A stretch of DNA of 52,742 bases, from the NCBI GenBank assembly GCA_947476295.1, contig CANJQC010000021.1, positions 1 to 52,742 of the forward strand, read 5' to 3'. Below the pieces are notes generated by a model. That model was not told the DNA's origin. It saw nothing but the letters and a program-made list of their open reading frames with translations, and made no database searches. The first letter of the stretch is position 1. The number at the start of each line of letters is the position of its first letter. Below are positions 43,900 through 52,503 of this stretch, one piece after another. The translations under genes and the position numbers were made by a program. This DNA is from Planctomycetaceae bacterium. Lineage in GTDB: Bacteria > Planctomycetota > Planctomycetia > Planctomycetales > Planctomycetaceae.

Positions 43900-44769
43900 T
43901 CAAAACACCCAGATATCAAGGCATCCCAGGATCAGGATCCCGAAACTGATGATGGCGTTGACGTTGAAGAAGGCGATGTTAATCCGATTCAGGTCATCAG
44001 GCCGGACAAGCCAGTGTTCGTACAGCAGCAACCCGGCCATGGCGATGACTCCTGCCAGAAAAATGAATCCCAGTCCGGCTATTTTCCACAGCAGCAACAG
44101 CATCGCAATCGTGATCAGGTGACTTAGGAATGCAATTCGCAAAGCTGAGCGAACTCCGAACTTCGCCGGAATGCTGTTCAGCCGCCGCTCTCGATCAAAC
44201 TCTGCGTCCTGACATGCATAAATGATGTCAAAGCCGCCCACCCAGAAAAAGATCACGCCGGCAAGCAACGCTGGTACCAAGGCAAATTCATCCCGCACAG
44301 CAATCCATGCAGCAATCGGCGACATCATCAATGCCGCTGAGAGCCAATAGTGACACAGGCTGGTCCAGCGTTTTGCCAATGAATAACCCAGCAAGAAAAG
44401 CAACACAGGAACGGCAAGGATCATCGGAAGGTGCTTTGGAAGAAAGATGACTGTTGAAGCGACAAAAGCGATACTCATCAAGAGAGTAAACGCAACAACG
44501 GCCCTGACGGAAATCAACCCAGCCGGAATATGCCGCTTTGCAGTTCGAGGATTGTCGGCATCGATGTGGCGATCCACCAGTCGATTGAAAGCCATCGCAG
44601 CGGATCGCGCGGTCACCATGCAGACCAAAATGCCGACAAAGTCTCGCCAGCGAAATTCACTTCCAGGCGCAGCCCATGCAATCACAGCCGAAAGCAGCGC
44701 AAACGGCAGCGCGAACACAGTGTGGCTGAATCGGATGAGTTCCAGAAAATGTCGCAGTTGTTGAAACAT
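43900..44769 (-). CDS. mqnP: UbiA-family prenyltransferase, MqnP/UbiA-like
   Basis: UbiA-type enzymes attach a polyprenyl chain to an aromatic acceptor in the membrane; in the futalosine pathway this is MqnP acting on dihydroxynaphthoate. The product (289 aa) has about nine hydrophobic helices and the two Asp motifs: NRLVDRHIDADNPRTAKRHIP and YACQDAEFDRERRLNSIP. The position directly before mqnE supports the menaquinone role over ubiquinone. ATG 44769 is chosen; the frame extends to 44820. The remaining mqn genes (A, B, C, D) are not in the window. Confidence 0.88.
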   Translation of the reverse strand: MFQQLRHFLELIRFSHTVFALPFALLSAVIAWAAPGSEFRWRDFVGILVCMVTARSAAMAFNRLVDRHIDADNPRTAKRHIPAGLISVRAVVAFTLLMSIAFVASTVIFLPKHLPMILAVPVLLFLLGYSLAKRWTSLCHYWLSAALMMSPIAAWIAVRDEFALVPALLAGVIFFWVGGFDIIYACQDAEFDRERRLNSIPAKFGVRSALRIAFLSHLITIAMLLLLWKIAGLGFIFLAGVIAMAGLLLYEHWLVRPDDLNRINIAFFNVNAIISFGILILGCLDIWVF

Positions 44770-44844
44770 GGACGAATTGACAGCAGATTGGTTTTGGGAC
44801 AGTTTAAGAAGTTGCCACACGGCGCTCCGGCTCCAGACCGCATT

Positions 44845-45891
44845 TCACGTCCCTATGTAACGCGAATACAGTGTTCTGGCCAAAGCCGGGTCTTCTGTCC
44901 CGCGAATGATAGCTCGCCCATCAGGAAAAACTGTCATTTCAATCGGGTGTTCACCGTACGATTCCAGAACTGTCACTCGCACCAGAAACGGATTGGCGAC
45001 GACTTCTCCGGACGCCTGCAATCGATTGGCAACATCCGCGAGCGAAAGTGTCAGTTTCTCCGGGGGAGTCACCTGCACGGCATTTCGGCCGCAAAGAATG
45101 GTGGAGGAGGACTTCTGAGTTCCGTGCAGCCACAGACGTTCTCCACGATGACAGGCCGGGCACTGCGAGTTTGCGGGCAGTTTGCTGATATCCACTTGAC
45201 GAAACGAACCTGTCCAGACGTCAATAATTGTCAGCTTGCGATCGACCTGATCGGCATGTCCTGTGAGAATTTTCAGTGCCAGTGCTGCTTGGAATGATGC
45301 GACGACATTCACCGCCGGTCCAAGAACGCCTGCCGTGTCGCAGGTCTCCGTGGATCCCGGCGGAGGTGGGCTCGGCATGAGGCATCGCAGACAAGCAGAA
45401 TCGTGCGGAAATATGGGCATCACCTGACCGGCGCTTCCCGTGCATCCAGTAAAGATCCATGGAATGCCGGTCTGCAACGAAAGATCATTGATCAGATAAC
45501 GAATTTCGAAGTTATCAGTCCCATCCAGTACCAAAGACACGCCGTCCGCGAATTCGCTGATGTTGGACCAATCAACGTCCGCGACAATCGGCTCGATGGT
45601 AATCTCCGAGTTGACTCGCCGCAGTCGTCGTTCGGCAGCGATCACTTTTGGAAGATGATCCTCCACGTCCTGTTCATCGAACAGAATTTGTCGCTGAAGG
45701 TTACTGAGCTCCACGAAATCGCGATCGATGATACGAACCAAACCAACGCCCGCTCGGACCAGCGTATCCGCCACGACACATCCCAGCGCGCCGCAGCCGA
45801 TCAGCAGCACACGGCTGTCTGCTAGGCGTTGCTGTCCATCGAGGCCAACGCCCGTGAACAGCATCTGCTTGTGGTAACGAGAGAGTGACAT
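44845..45891 (-). CDS. ThiF/MoeB-type E1-like adenylyltransferase
   Basis: These enzymes adenylate the C-terminal Gly-Gly of ThiS or MoaD for sulfur transfer. The 348-residue product shows RYHKQMLFTGVGLDGQQRL, the ATP loop VLLIGCGALGCVVADTLVRAGVG, RIIDRDFVELSNLQRQ (Arg and Asp for ATP/Mg), LVLDGTDNFEIRYLIND, zinc ligands CLRC and CPAC, and the CDTAGVLGP stretch. The last ~80 residues form an extra domain (LTLSLADVANRL to the end) in place of the rhodanese domain of some relatives. Whether the partner is ThiS or MoaD cannot be told; neither is in the window. It is between purK and mqnP with gaps of 35 and 75 bases. Confidence 0.85.
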   Translation of the reverse strand: MSLSRYHKQMLFTGVGLDGQQRLADSRVLLIGCGALGCVVADTLVRAGVGLVRIIDRDFVELSNLQRQILFDEQDVEDHLPKVIAAERRLRRVNSEITIEPIVADVDWSNISEFADGVSLVLDGTDNFEIRYLINDLSLQTGIPWIFTGCTGSAGQVMPIFPHDSACLRCLMPSPPPPGSTETCDTAGVLGPAVNVVASFQAALALKILTGHADQVDRKLTIIDVWTGSFRQVDISKLPANSQCPACHRGERLWLHGTQKSSSTILCGRNAVQVTPPEKLTLSLADVANRLQASGEVVANPFLVRVTVLESYGEHPIEMTVFPDGRAIIRGTEDPALARTLYSRYIGT

Positions 45892-45926
45892 GTGACGGCG
45901 TTTCCCAGCATGCGACGGACATTTGT

Positions 45927-47087
45927 CTACATTGCTCCAGTCAGCCCCGCACGCAATTCTCGCCCGAGTCGTTCGGCGGCAACGACATCTTCACCGATGA
46001 CGGTGAGATGTCCCAACTTCCGGCCCGAACGAATTTCTGACTTTCCGTACAGATGCACATGAATATTCTGATGCGCAAACACCTTTTGCCATCCTGAAGC
46101 TGATTGATTCTGCAAATGATCTCCAAGCAGATTCAGCATCACCGCTGGAGTTTGCATCGAGACATCGCCCGTGGCCAGTCCGCAGACGGCTCGCAGCTGC
46201 TGTTCAAACTGACTGCTGCGGCAGGCATTGATCGTCAGATGCCCACTGTTGTGGGGACGCGGTGCGATTTCGTTGACGAGCAATTGCCCATCGTGCGTGG
46301 CGAAGAATTCCACGCACAGCACGCCAATGACGTTGAAATGTTCCAGAATGGCACGAGCGATCTGCTGAGCTTCTGACGTCTGGCGTTCCGAAATCAGTGG
46401 TGAGGGACTTATCGACACGTCCAGAATATGGTTTTCATGGTGATTCAATACCGGCGCGAAGAAGTTGCATGTTCCGTCAGCAAAACGGGACGCAACAATT
46501 GACAGTTCATGTGCAAAATCGACAACCTTTTCGAGGATCGCTTCCGAAACATTGAATGACTTCCAGATCGCGTCGCACGCGCTTTCACTTCGTACACGAG
46601 CCTGTCCTTTGCCGTCATAACCAAGCGTGACAGTTTTCAGAATTGCGTCGCCGCCAAAGTCGTCGATGCTCTGCCGGAGTTCCGCCGCCGAGGTTACCTT
46701 CGCAAAATCTGCTGTCGGGATGCCGATGCGGCGCAGGGAAGTTTTCTCCAGCAGACGATGCTGCGAGGCACGCAGGAGTTCCGGGCCGGGAAACACCGGA
46801 ACATACTGCAACAGCGTTTCAACTGTTGCTACGGGAATGTTCTCCTGTTCGTACGTCACTACATCGACATGCTGAGCGAATTGGCGCAGCGCGTCGTAAT
46901 CGGTGAACGACCACGGCCACGATCGGTCACTCACCTGCCCCGCCGGCGAATCCTGCGGGTCACCGAAGATCTGCACGCCATAACCGCACTGCCTTGCCGC
47001 GATCGCAAACATGCGTCCTAGCTGGCCACCACCCAGCATTCCGATTGTGGAACCGGGAGGGACAACAGGATTCCTCAACAACTTCAA
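45927..47087 (-). CDS. purK: 5-(carboxyamino)imidazole ribonucleotide synthase PurK
   Basis: PurK makes N5-CAIR from AIR, ATP and bicarbonate in purine synthesis. The ATP-grasp product (about 386 aa) shows STIGMLGGGQLGRMFA near the N-terminus, VVTYEQENIPVATVE, GGDAILKTVTLGYDGKGQ (ATP-grasp loop), EKVVDFAHELSI, CVEFFATHDGQLLVNEIAPRPHNSGHLT and HLYGKSEIRSGRKLGHLTVIG. The frame is open to 47120, but TTG 47087 is preferred because GGAG lies eight bases upstream; a GTG at 47096 is also possible. It follows rho with 87 bases between and precedes the ThiF-like gene. Confidence 0.93.
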   Translation of the reverse strand: MKLLRNPVVPPGSTIGMLGGGQLGRMFAIAARQCGYGVQIFGDPQDSPAGQVSDRSWPWSFTDYDALRQFAQHVDVVTYEQENIPVATVETLLQYVPVFPGPELLRASQHRLLEKTSLRRIGIPTADFAKVTSAAELRQSIDDFGGDAILKTVTLGYDGKGQARVRSESACDAIWKSFNVSEAILEKVVDFAHELSIVASRFADGTCNFFAPVLNHHENHILDVSISPSPLISERQTSEAQQIARAILEHFNVIGVLCVEFFATHDGQLLVNEIAPRPHNSGHLTINACRSSQFEQQLRAVCGLATGDVSMQTPAVMLNLLGDHLQNQSASGWQKVFAHQNIHVHLYGKSEIRSGRKLGHLTVIGEDVVAAERLGRELRAGLTGAM

Positions 47088-47174
47088 CAGAAACACTCCG
47101 AGCGGATGAAACTGAAGCAATAGACGGCAAACGAATGCTTAAGGTTTTAGTCAATAGCCGCGATTCATGAAATT

Positions 47175-49937
47175 TTACAGCACAGCGCGGATACGCTTGA
47201 GGAATTCCGCGTTTGTCGGGAATTTATCCATCGTCTTAGTGAGTTGTTCCATAGCCTCCACGGGACTCATGCTGACCAAACTGCGACGCAGCATAGTGAT
47301 GCCTTCGAGCAGATCCGGGTCGAGGATTTTTTCCTCGCGACGGGTTCCGGACTTCGAAATATCGATCGAGGGCCAGATCCGACGGTCGGCAAGTTCGTGG
47401 CTGAGCACCATTTCCATGTTACCCGTGCCTTTGAATTCCTGAAAAATAGCTTCATCCATGCGGCTGCCGGTATCAATCAATGCCGTCCCACACACGGTGA
47501 GTGAACCACCTTCGTCAAAGCGGCGAGCCTGACCGAACAATTTTTTCGGGATATCCAGAGCCCGGATGTCCAGACCCCCGGTTGCCGTGCGACCGGTGTT
47601 GCTCCATTTGTTGAACGCTCGTGCCATACGTGTGATGCTGTCGAGCAGAATAAAGACGTCTTTGCCTTCCTCCGCCAGTCGTTTTGCGCGTTCAATAATC
47701 AACTGGCTGATGCGAACATGGCTTTCGACGTCACTGTCCAGCGACGAAGAGATCACTTCGCCGTGAACCATGCGCCGCATTTCGGTCACTTCCTCAGGAC
47801 GCTCATCGATCAGCAACACCATCAGGTAGATTTCCGGATGGTTCTGGCTGACTGAGTTCGCGATGTCCTGAAGCAGCATCGTCTTACCAGTTCGCGGTGG
47901 TGCGACCAAAAGAGCTCGCTGTCCTTTGCCGATCGGACACAACAGGTCCATGACACGCATCGTCAATGGCTTCGGACCAACTTCCAGACGAATCTGTTCG
48001 AACGGATTAATAGCAGTCAGCGTATCGAAGACTTTGATCTCGGCGTATTCTTCAGGAGTGTACCCATCGATCAGTTCAACTTCGCGCAATCGTGGTCCCT
48101 GATTTCGGGTTCCCATGCCGACGTCGCCGCGAATCAGCACACCCTCCCGGAGCTTGTATTTCTCAACGAGCGAACTGGAGACAAACGGATTCGAATCTTC
48201 TGCGGCATAGTTCTTCTTTGGGTCGCGTAAAAATCCGTAGCCCCGGTGGTGCAGTTCCAGCACGCCGTCAAAGGTCCCTTCAATAACTTCGACAGAAGCC
48301 TGAACCGGTCGGCTGTTGCGACGCGGCGTTCCGCGATCCCGACTACGCCCTCCGCTGTCGCGACTGGAAGCACCGCCACGCGGCTGACTTCCTTCGTTGC
48401 GCCGTCCGCGACCTCCTCCTCCGCTACTGGATCGACGCCCCCGTCCACCGTCCTGACGGCCGGACTCATGACGATTCGAACCCTGAGGACGACCCGAATC
48501 ACCGCGACCCGAATCACCGCGACCCGAATCACTGCGACCTGAATCACTGCGACCCGAATCACTGCGACCTGAATCACCGCGACCCGAATCACCGCGACCC
48601 GAATCACTGCGACCCGAATCACTGCGACCCGAATCACTGCGACCTGAATCACCGCGACCCGGATCACTGCGACCCGGATCACTGCGACCTGAATCACTGC
48701 GACCTGAATCACCGCGACCCGAATCACTGCGACCCGAATCACTGCGACCCGAATCACTGCGACCTGAATCACTGCGACCTGAATCACTGCGACCTGAATC
48801 ACCGCGACCTGAATCACCGCGACCTGAATCACTGCGACCTGAATCACTGCGACCTGAATCACCGCGACCTGAATCACCGCGACCCGGATCACTGCGACCT
48901 GAATCACTGCGACCTGAATCACTGCGACCTGAATCACTGCGACCTGAATCACTGCGACCTGAATCACTGCGACCTGAATAACTGCGACCCGAATCACTGC
49001 GACCCGAATCACTGCGACCTGAATCACTGCGACCTGAATCACTGCGACCCGAATCACTGCGACCCGAATCACTGCGACCTGAATCACTGCGACCTGAATC
49101 ACCGCGACCCGAATCACCGCGACCCGAATCACCGCGACCCGAATCACTGCGACTTGAATCACGTCCGTCGTTTCTGATTTCACCTCGATTATTATCACCA
49201 CCTTCGGAAGCACCTGTTCCTTCCGGACCACGGCGGCGACGGCGGCGGCGGCGTCTTGGCCTGCGATCAACGCCGTCGGCGTCGCTGCTGAAATCGCCTT
49301 GACGAGGTGATTCACCGGAATCAGCAATTAATCGACCATCGTCGGACGCAGATCCGCGTTCAAAATCGTCACGATCCTCGCGGTCATTACTGTCTTCGCG
49401 AAAATCGCGATTATCGTCCTCGTCAGAGGCGTATCGGGCACGACTTCGGGAAGGCGGAGCCTCGTTGTCGTCGCCGAAATCCAGTTCATCGGTACTGAAA
49501 TATCGCATTCCCGTCTGTGGCTCGACGTCGGCAATTTGACGTTCCAGTCGATTGGACGTTCGTTCACCGCGTGAGGAACGATCGAGCAGATCGGTTGATT
49601 CTTGAGTTGCAGCCTCAGTCGATTCAGTTCGCTCAGGCGGTTTGCGGCGGGGCCGTCGCACACGTTGTGGCTGTTCTTCCGTCTCCGCCGATGGGGCATC
49701 GGTATCGACTGGTGTGCGCGAACGTCGAACGGGTTTGGGCTCCAAGGCTGCTTTCACTTCAGAAACGCCGTCACCAAAATCGTCATCGCTGACAGCAGCA
49801 GGCGTTTCAACATCATCGTCGGCGGCCTTGCGGCGGGATCGTGTAGTAGCAGGGCGACTGGTCGTGCTGCGAGGGGTGGAGCGACGACGAGGCGTTCGCT
49901 GGCTGGTTCCTTCAGAATCGGAACTGCTTGTCGGCAT
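47175..49937 (-). CDS. rho: Transcription termination factor Rho with a ~540-residue disordered N-terminal extension
   Basis: Rho is the hexameric RNA helicase that ends transcription of untranslated RNA. The core starts near residue 545 with the cold-shock-like RNA-binding domain (SVEVIEGTFDGVLELHHRGYGFLRDP). It then shows Walker A VAPPRTGKTMLLQ near residue 680, VLLIDERPEEVTEMRR, DSITRMARAFN (Walker B), and GGLDIRALDIPKKLFGQARR with the Q- and R-loop region. About 375 residues of core are normal. The N-terminal part is unusual: an acidic/basic low-complexity region, a run of nine Arg, then 44 pentapeptides of SDSGR/GDSGR type (264-483) and an RG-rich segment. The total of 920 aa compares with 419 in E. 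coli. Start ATG 49937. First gene of the rho-purK-thiF-mqnP-mqnE run. Confidence 0.95.
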   Translation of the reverse strand: MPTSSSDSEGTSQRTPRRRSTPRSTTSRPATTRSRRKAADDDVETPAAVSDDDFGDGVSEVKAALEPKPVRRSRTPVDTDAPSAETEEQPQRVRRPRRKPPERTESTEAATQESTDLLDRSSRGERTSNRLERQIADVEPQTGMRYFSTDELDFGDDNEAPPSRSRARYASDEDDNRDFREDSNDREDRDDFERGSASDDGRLIADSGESPRQGDFSSDADGVDRRPRRRRRRRRRGPEGTGASEGGDNNRGEIRNDGRDSSRSDSGRGDSGRGDSGRGDSGRSDSGRSDSGRSDSGRSDSGRSDSGRSDSGRSDSGRSYSGRSDSGRSDSGRSDSGRSDSGRSDSGRSDPGRGDSGRGDSGRSDSGRSDSGRGDSGRGDSGRSDSGRSDSGRSDSGRSDSGRSDSGRGDSGRSDSGRSDPGRSDPGRGDSGRSDSGRSDSGRSDSGRGDSGRGDSGRSDSGRSDSGRSDSGRGDSGRGDSGRPQGSNRHESGRQDGGRGRRSSSGGGGRGRRNEGSQPRGGASSRDSGGRSRDRGTPRRNSRPVQASVEVIEGTFDGVLELHHRGYGFLRDPKKNYAAEDSNPFVSSSLVEKYKLREGVLIRGDVGMGTRNQGPRLREVELIDGYTPEEYAEIKVFDTLTAINPFEQIRLEVGPKPLTMRVMDLLCPIGKGQRALLVAPPRTGKTMLLQDIANSVSQNHPEIYLMVLLIDERPEEVTEMRRMVHGEVISSSLDSDVESHVRISQLIIERAKRLAEEGKDVFILLDSITRMARAFNKWSNTGRTATGGLDIRALDIPKKLFGQARRFDEGGSLTVCGTALIDTGSRMDEAIFQEFKGTGNMEMVLSHELADRRIWPSIDISKSGTRREEKILDPDLLEGITMLRRSLVSMSPVEAMEQLTKTMDKFPTNAEFLKRIRAVL
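48489..49148 (-). repeat. 15-bp minisatellite, 44 copies, in the rho coding sequence
   Basis: 660 bases made only of 15-bp units of the form gaatcactgcgacct on the + strand, in frame as (S/G)-D-S-G-R; a few units carry P for S or Y for D. Units differ at the first codon (Ser or Gly) and at synonymous positions, and some blocks of units are repeated as a whole, suggesting stepwise expansion by unequal exchange. Confidence 0.95.
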
Positions 49938-50657
49938 AAGTAGAAACCTGACTGAGCCTTGTAAAAGGGGGGAGGCAGAGAACGAACGCTCGTCACAGGC
50001 CTCAGTTAACCGACTTTTCTGATTTCATCAGATCCACCGTCGCGAAAACTCGCTACGCTGTGGAGTCCAGCAGTCTGCACTTTGCCTACTGCAAAAAAAT
50101 CGGAAGTGTCACACACAAAATTTGAGCTGAACGTCCTAAGTAAGACGCGCGTAGAGAACACCACTGCAATTGCAGTTTGTGCGGAACAAATCCTCGGCAA
50201 TTTGACAAATTGTCCTGCCCGGACCTTCAACAAACTTTTCAGCGAAGCCACTCGTTAATTCCCGAGTGGTTCATTCTGCACCAGACGCGAACGCCTGAAC
50301 TGAAACCGAGAATTGAGGAGAGCGGTCACAACTCGAAAGCTGTCGAGGAGTGAAAAAGCCTTCAATTGCCAGAACTATCCGGGGAAGTCAATTTACAGGT
50401 GCTCCAAACTTATGGGTGGCACCAACCGGAAGGCTCAGACAGCGAACGGAAGCTTATATAGGGAGTTCCACTGAGCATCGAAAACTAACGCATCGAAACC
50501 TGACACGTTCACGAATACAGCATCTAAATTGATGCTCCAAACAACCGATGTCACCAAGTTTGGGGACACACGCCAACGTCAAAGACAGCTGACTCGATTA
50601 GTATTGATTGATTTCAACTCCGTGTCAATTGTACTCTGCCATACAATAATGAACATT
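49938..50657. other. Intergenic region upstream of rho
   Basis: About 720 bases with no supported ORF; short + strand ORFs (for example 50350-50532) lack start signals. In many bacteria rho is autogenously controlled in its leader, so the promoter and leader should be within about 49938-50250. No clear hairpin or riboswitch is recognised. Confidence 0.5.
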
Positions 50658-51590
50658 TTATTGAAACTTACTTCCCTCAACCTGATCCACACGTAAAGCA
50701 CTGCGAATTCTCACAAATTTTAGAGGGTTCTTTTTAAACTCTGCTCGATTTTCCGGGGACTGGAAAAGATACAGTCGCTCGTCAAAGAACGCTCCGAATC
50801 GGATACTACCGGTCACAGCGCGCTGCGTTCCGGTCAATACTACGGCGTCGCAGCCTAGATCCTGAGGTGCGTAAAGGGCCGGATTCTTCAAGAATATTTC
50901 GCGATTTGATTCTGATGAAAACACGTAACGCACGTCGCGATAGTCCGCCGTGATTTTCTCGTTGCCCGCCTTCCATTCGCGTTTATCATGCAACAGAACC
51001 GGGCAAAATCCTTCCAGCCCAATGAGCGGTGGATCGATCGGCGGTTCGGTAACTTCTGAGACGGCGATCGGGGCAGAATTGCTCGCGTCGTCTTTTTTTA
51101 CGTCGGCTGCCGTGTCCGCTGAGGCATTTGATACAATTTTGTTACTAGGTGCTGGGTCAGTGGGCTTTGGAACGGACATTTGAATTCCGCGTTCGGAGAT
51201 ATCTCGCAGTAGACTGAGGTACTGTGGCTTCTGCATGTAGCCCACGTTCAGTGTTTCAATCGTGCCGTCCGGAAACATAACAACGTCGCGTGGCACGGAG
51301 GTTGCGCCGCATCGTGATGCCAGTTCAGGCTCATGAGTCACATCAATTTTCACCGACGCCATTCCATTTGTCAGGCTCTGCTGAACTTGCGAGTCTGCAA
51401 ACACTTCGCGATCCATTCGCTGGCAGGGTCCACAGTACCAGGCATGGAAGTGAATCAAAACGGGCTGCGTACCGGATTCAGCTGCAGTTCGCGCCTGGTC
51501 GTAGGTTGCGTGCCAGCCTTGGGTCTGAGCCTGACACGGGGTAGTTGATACGGCGAAAAAGACTGCCGAAAAAACGAACATCATACGCAT
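50658..51590 (-). CDS. Exported thioredoxin-like protein with a YHS-like C-terminal domain
   Basis: The product (310 aa) has a signal peptide (MFVFSAVFFAVSTTPCQA). Residues ~25-135 are a thioredoxin-like fold with the redox pair YCGPC in HFHAWYCGPCQRMDREVF, then VKIDVTHEPELASRCG and the cis-Pro in TSVPRDVVMFPDG. After a linker rich in Ala, Asp and Pro comes a YHS-like domain (about 195-270: GLEGFCPVLLHDKREWKAGN, RYVFSSESNREIFLKNPALYAP), a small metal-associated fold. It probably acts in the periplasm in disulfide or metal chemistry; the partner is unknown. ATG is at 51590. Confidence 0.8.
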   Translation of the reverse strand: MRMMFVFSAVFFAVSTTPCQAQTQGWHATYDQARTAAESGTQPVLIHFHAWYCGPCQRMDREVFADSQVQQSLTNGMASVKIDVTHEPELASRCGATSVPRDVVMFPDGTIETLNVGYMQKPQYLSLLRDISERGIQMSVPKPTDPAPSNKIVSNASADTAADVKKDDASNSAPIAVSEVTEPPIDPPLIGLEGFCPVLLHDKREWKAGNEKITADYRDVRYVFSSESNREIFLKNPALYAPQDLGCDAVVLTGTQRAVTGSIRFGAFFDERLYLFQSPENRAEFKKNPLKFVRIRSALRVDQVEGSKFQ

Positions 51591-51921
51591 GGCAGCGGAC
51601 TCCTAATTCGACCTCCGGCAGCCATCAGACCGGCTTCGGAAGACATCTTAGCGCAGGCGATTCTACGCCTGATCTTTGAAGTTATCGGTTCGCAAATCTC
51701 TATAAACCGACACCCATTGACTTGAACGGCAGATTTGGCCTTTCCCATTCAACGAATACTCAGGTTTGCCGGAAAAGCGAATGGGGACTGGTTGTAACAC
51801 TTGTCCGACGATGATCGCGTTGCTCGAGTGAAATTCTCATTGCAATGGCCATTGATGAAACGAAGATCATCATGTGGCTCGATCGAGCCGTTTGGAGATG
51901 GCCTCCGGCTTCAGCACCCTC
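51591..51921. other. Intergenic region between the thioredoxin-like gene and the enolase-superfamily fragment
   Basis: About 330 bases. No supported gene; + strand frames from 51801 are shadows of the minus-strand gene. Confidence 0.45.
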
Positions 51922-52503
51922 TCAAACGGCATACCAGCGAACCATTTCCTCGTCTACCGCTATCCCCAGCCCCGGTCCGGTGGGCACGCGAATCATTCCG
52001 TCTTCCCGCGGAAACGCACCTTTTGCCAGTCCGTTCCTCCACGGGTTCTCGGACTGATCAAGTTCCAGCAAGGGGGTATCGGTTGGAAAGCCCCAGTGCG
52101 GGTCAGGCAGCAGTGAAACCAGATGGACCGTGGCAGCGATGAGAATGTCGCTGCCCCAGCAGTGAGGAAGACAGCGAATACCCGACAACGCCGCCATCAC
52201 AGCAATGAACAGAGCCTCACCGATTCCACCACAGAGGCTCACGTCCGGTTGAATGATGTCCATCGCCCGTCGATCGATTAACTCTTTGGCTGAAGCCCGG
52301 GAATCGACCGCTTCGCCTGCGGCCAGTGAAAGCGGCAGACGGCGACGCAGTTCTTCATAGCCAGCATATTTCGGAGATTGTGGCATCGGCTCCTCAAATG
52401 CTTCAAAATTCAGATCCTTGAGCACATGCCCCATTCGAACGGCCGATTCCAAAGTATACCCGGCATTGCCATCCGCCATGAGCAGCACAATGTCGGCCAT
52501 CAT
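51922..52503 (-). pseudogene. C-terminal barrel of an enolase-superfamily (mandelate racemase-like) enzyme, N-terminally truncated
   Basis: The 193-residue ORF begins inside the barrel: DIVLLMADGNAGYTLESA (first metal Asp), FEAFEEPMPQ (second metal Glu pair), LSLAAGEAVDSR (third), DIIQPDVSLCGGIGEAL, and LPHCWGSDIL with the barrel His. It ends WYAV. Full-length members are about 370-400 residues; the N-terminal capping domain and first barrel strands with the acid/base Lys are absent. An ATG at 52503 directly follows a TGA in the same frame (TGAATG). The upstream sequence belongs to a different protein family, so this is a rearranged remnant. These enzymes remove a proton next to a carboxylate, often in sugar-acid metabolism. 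Confidence 0.7.

Noticed and set aside
48489-49148. Possible CRISPR array because of many direct repeats
   Set aside because: Units are 15 bp without spacers and keep the rho reading frame; no cas genes are nearby.
48134-49327. 397-codon minus-strand frame rich in Val-Ala-Val-Ile
   Set aside because: It is rho read one base out of phase across the 15-bp minisatellite, where any frame stays open.
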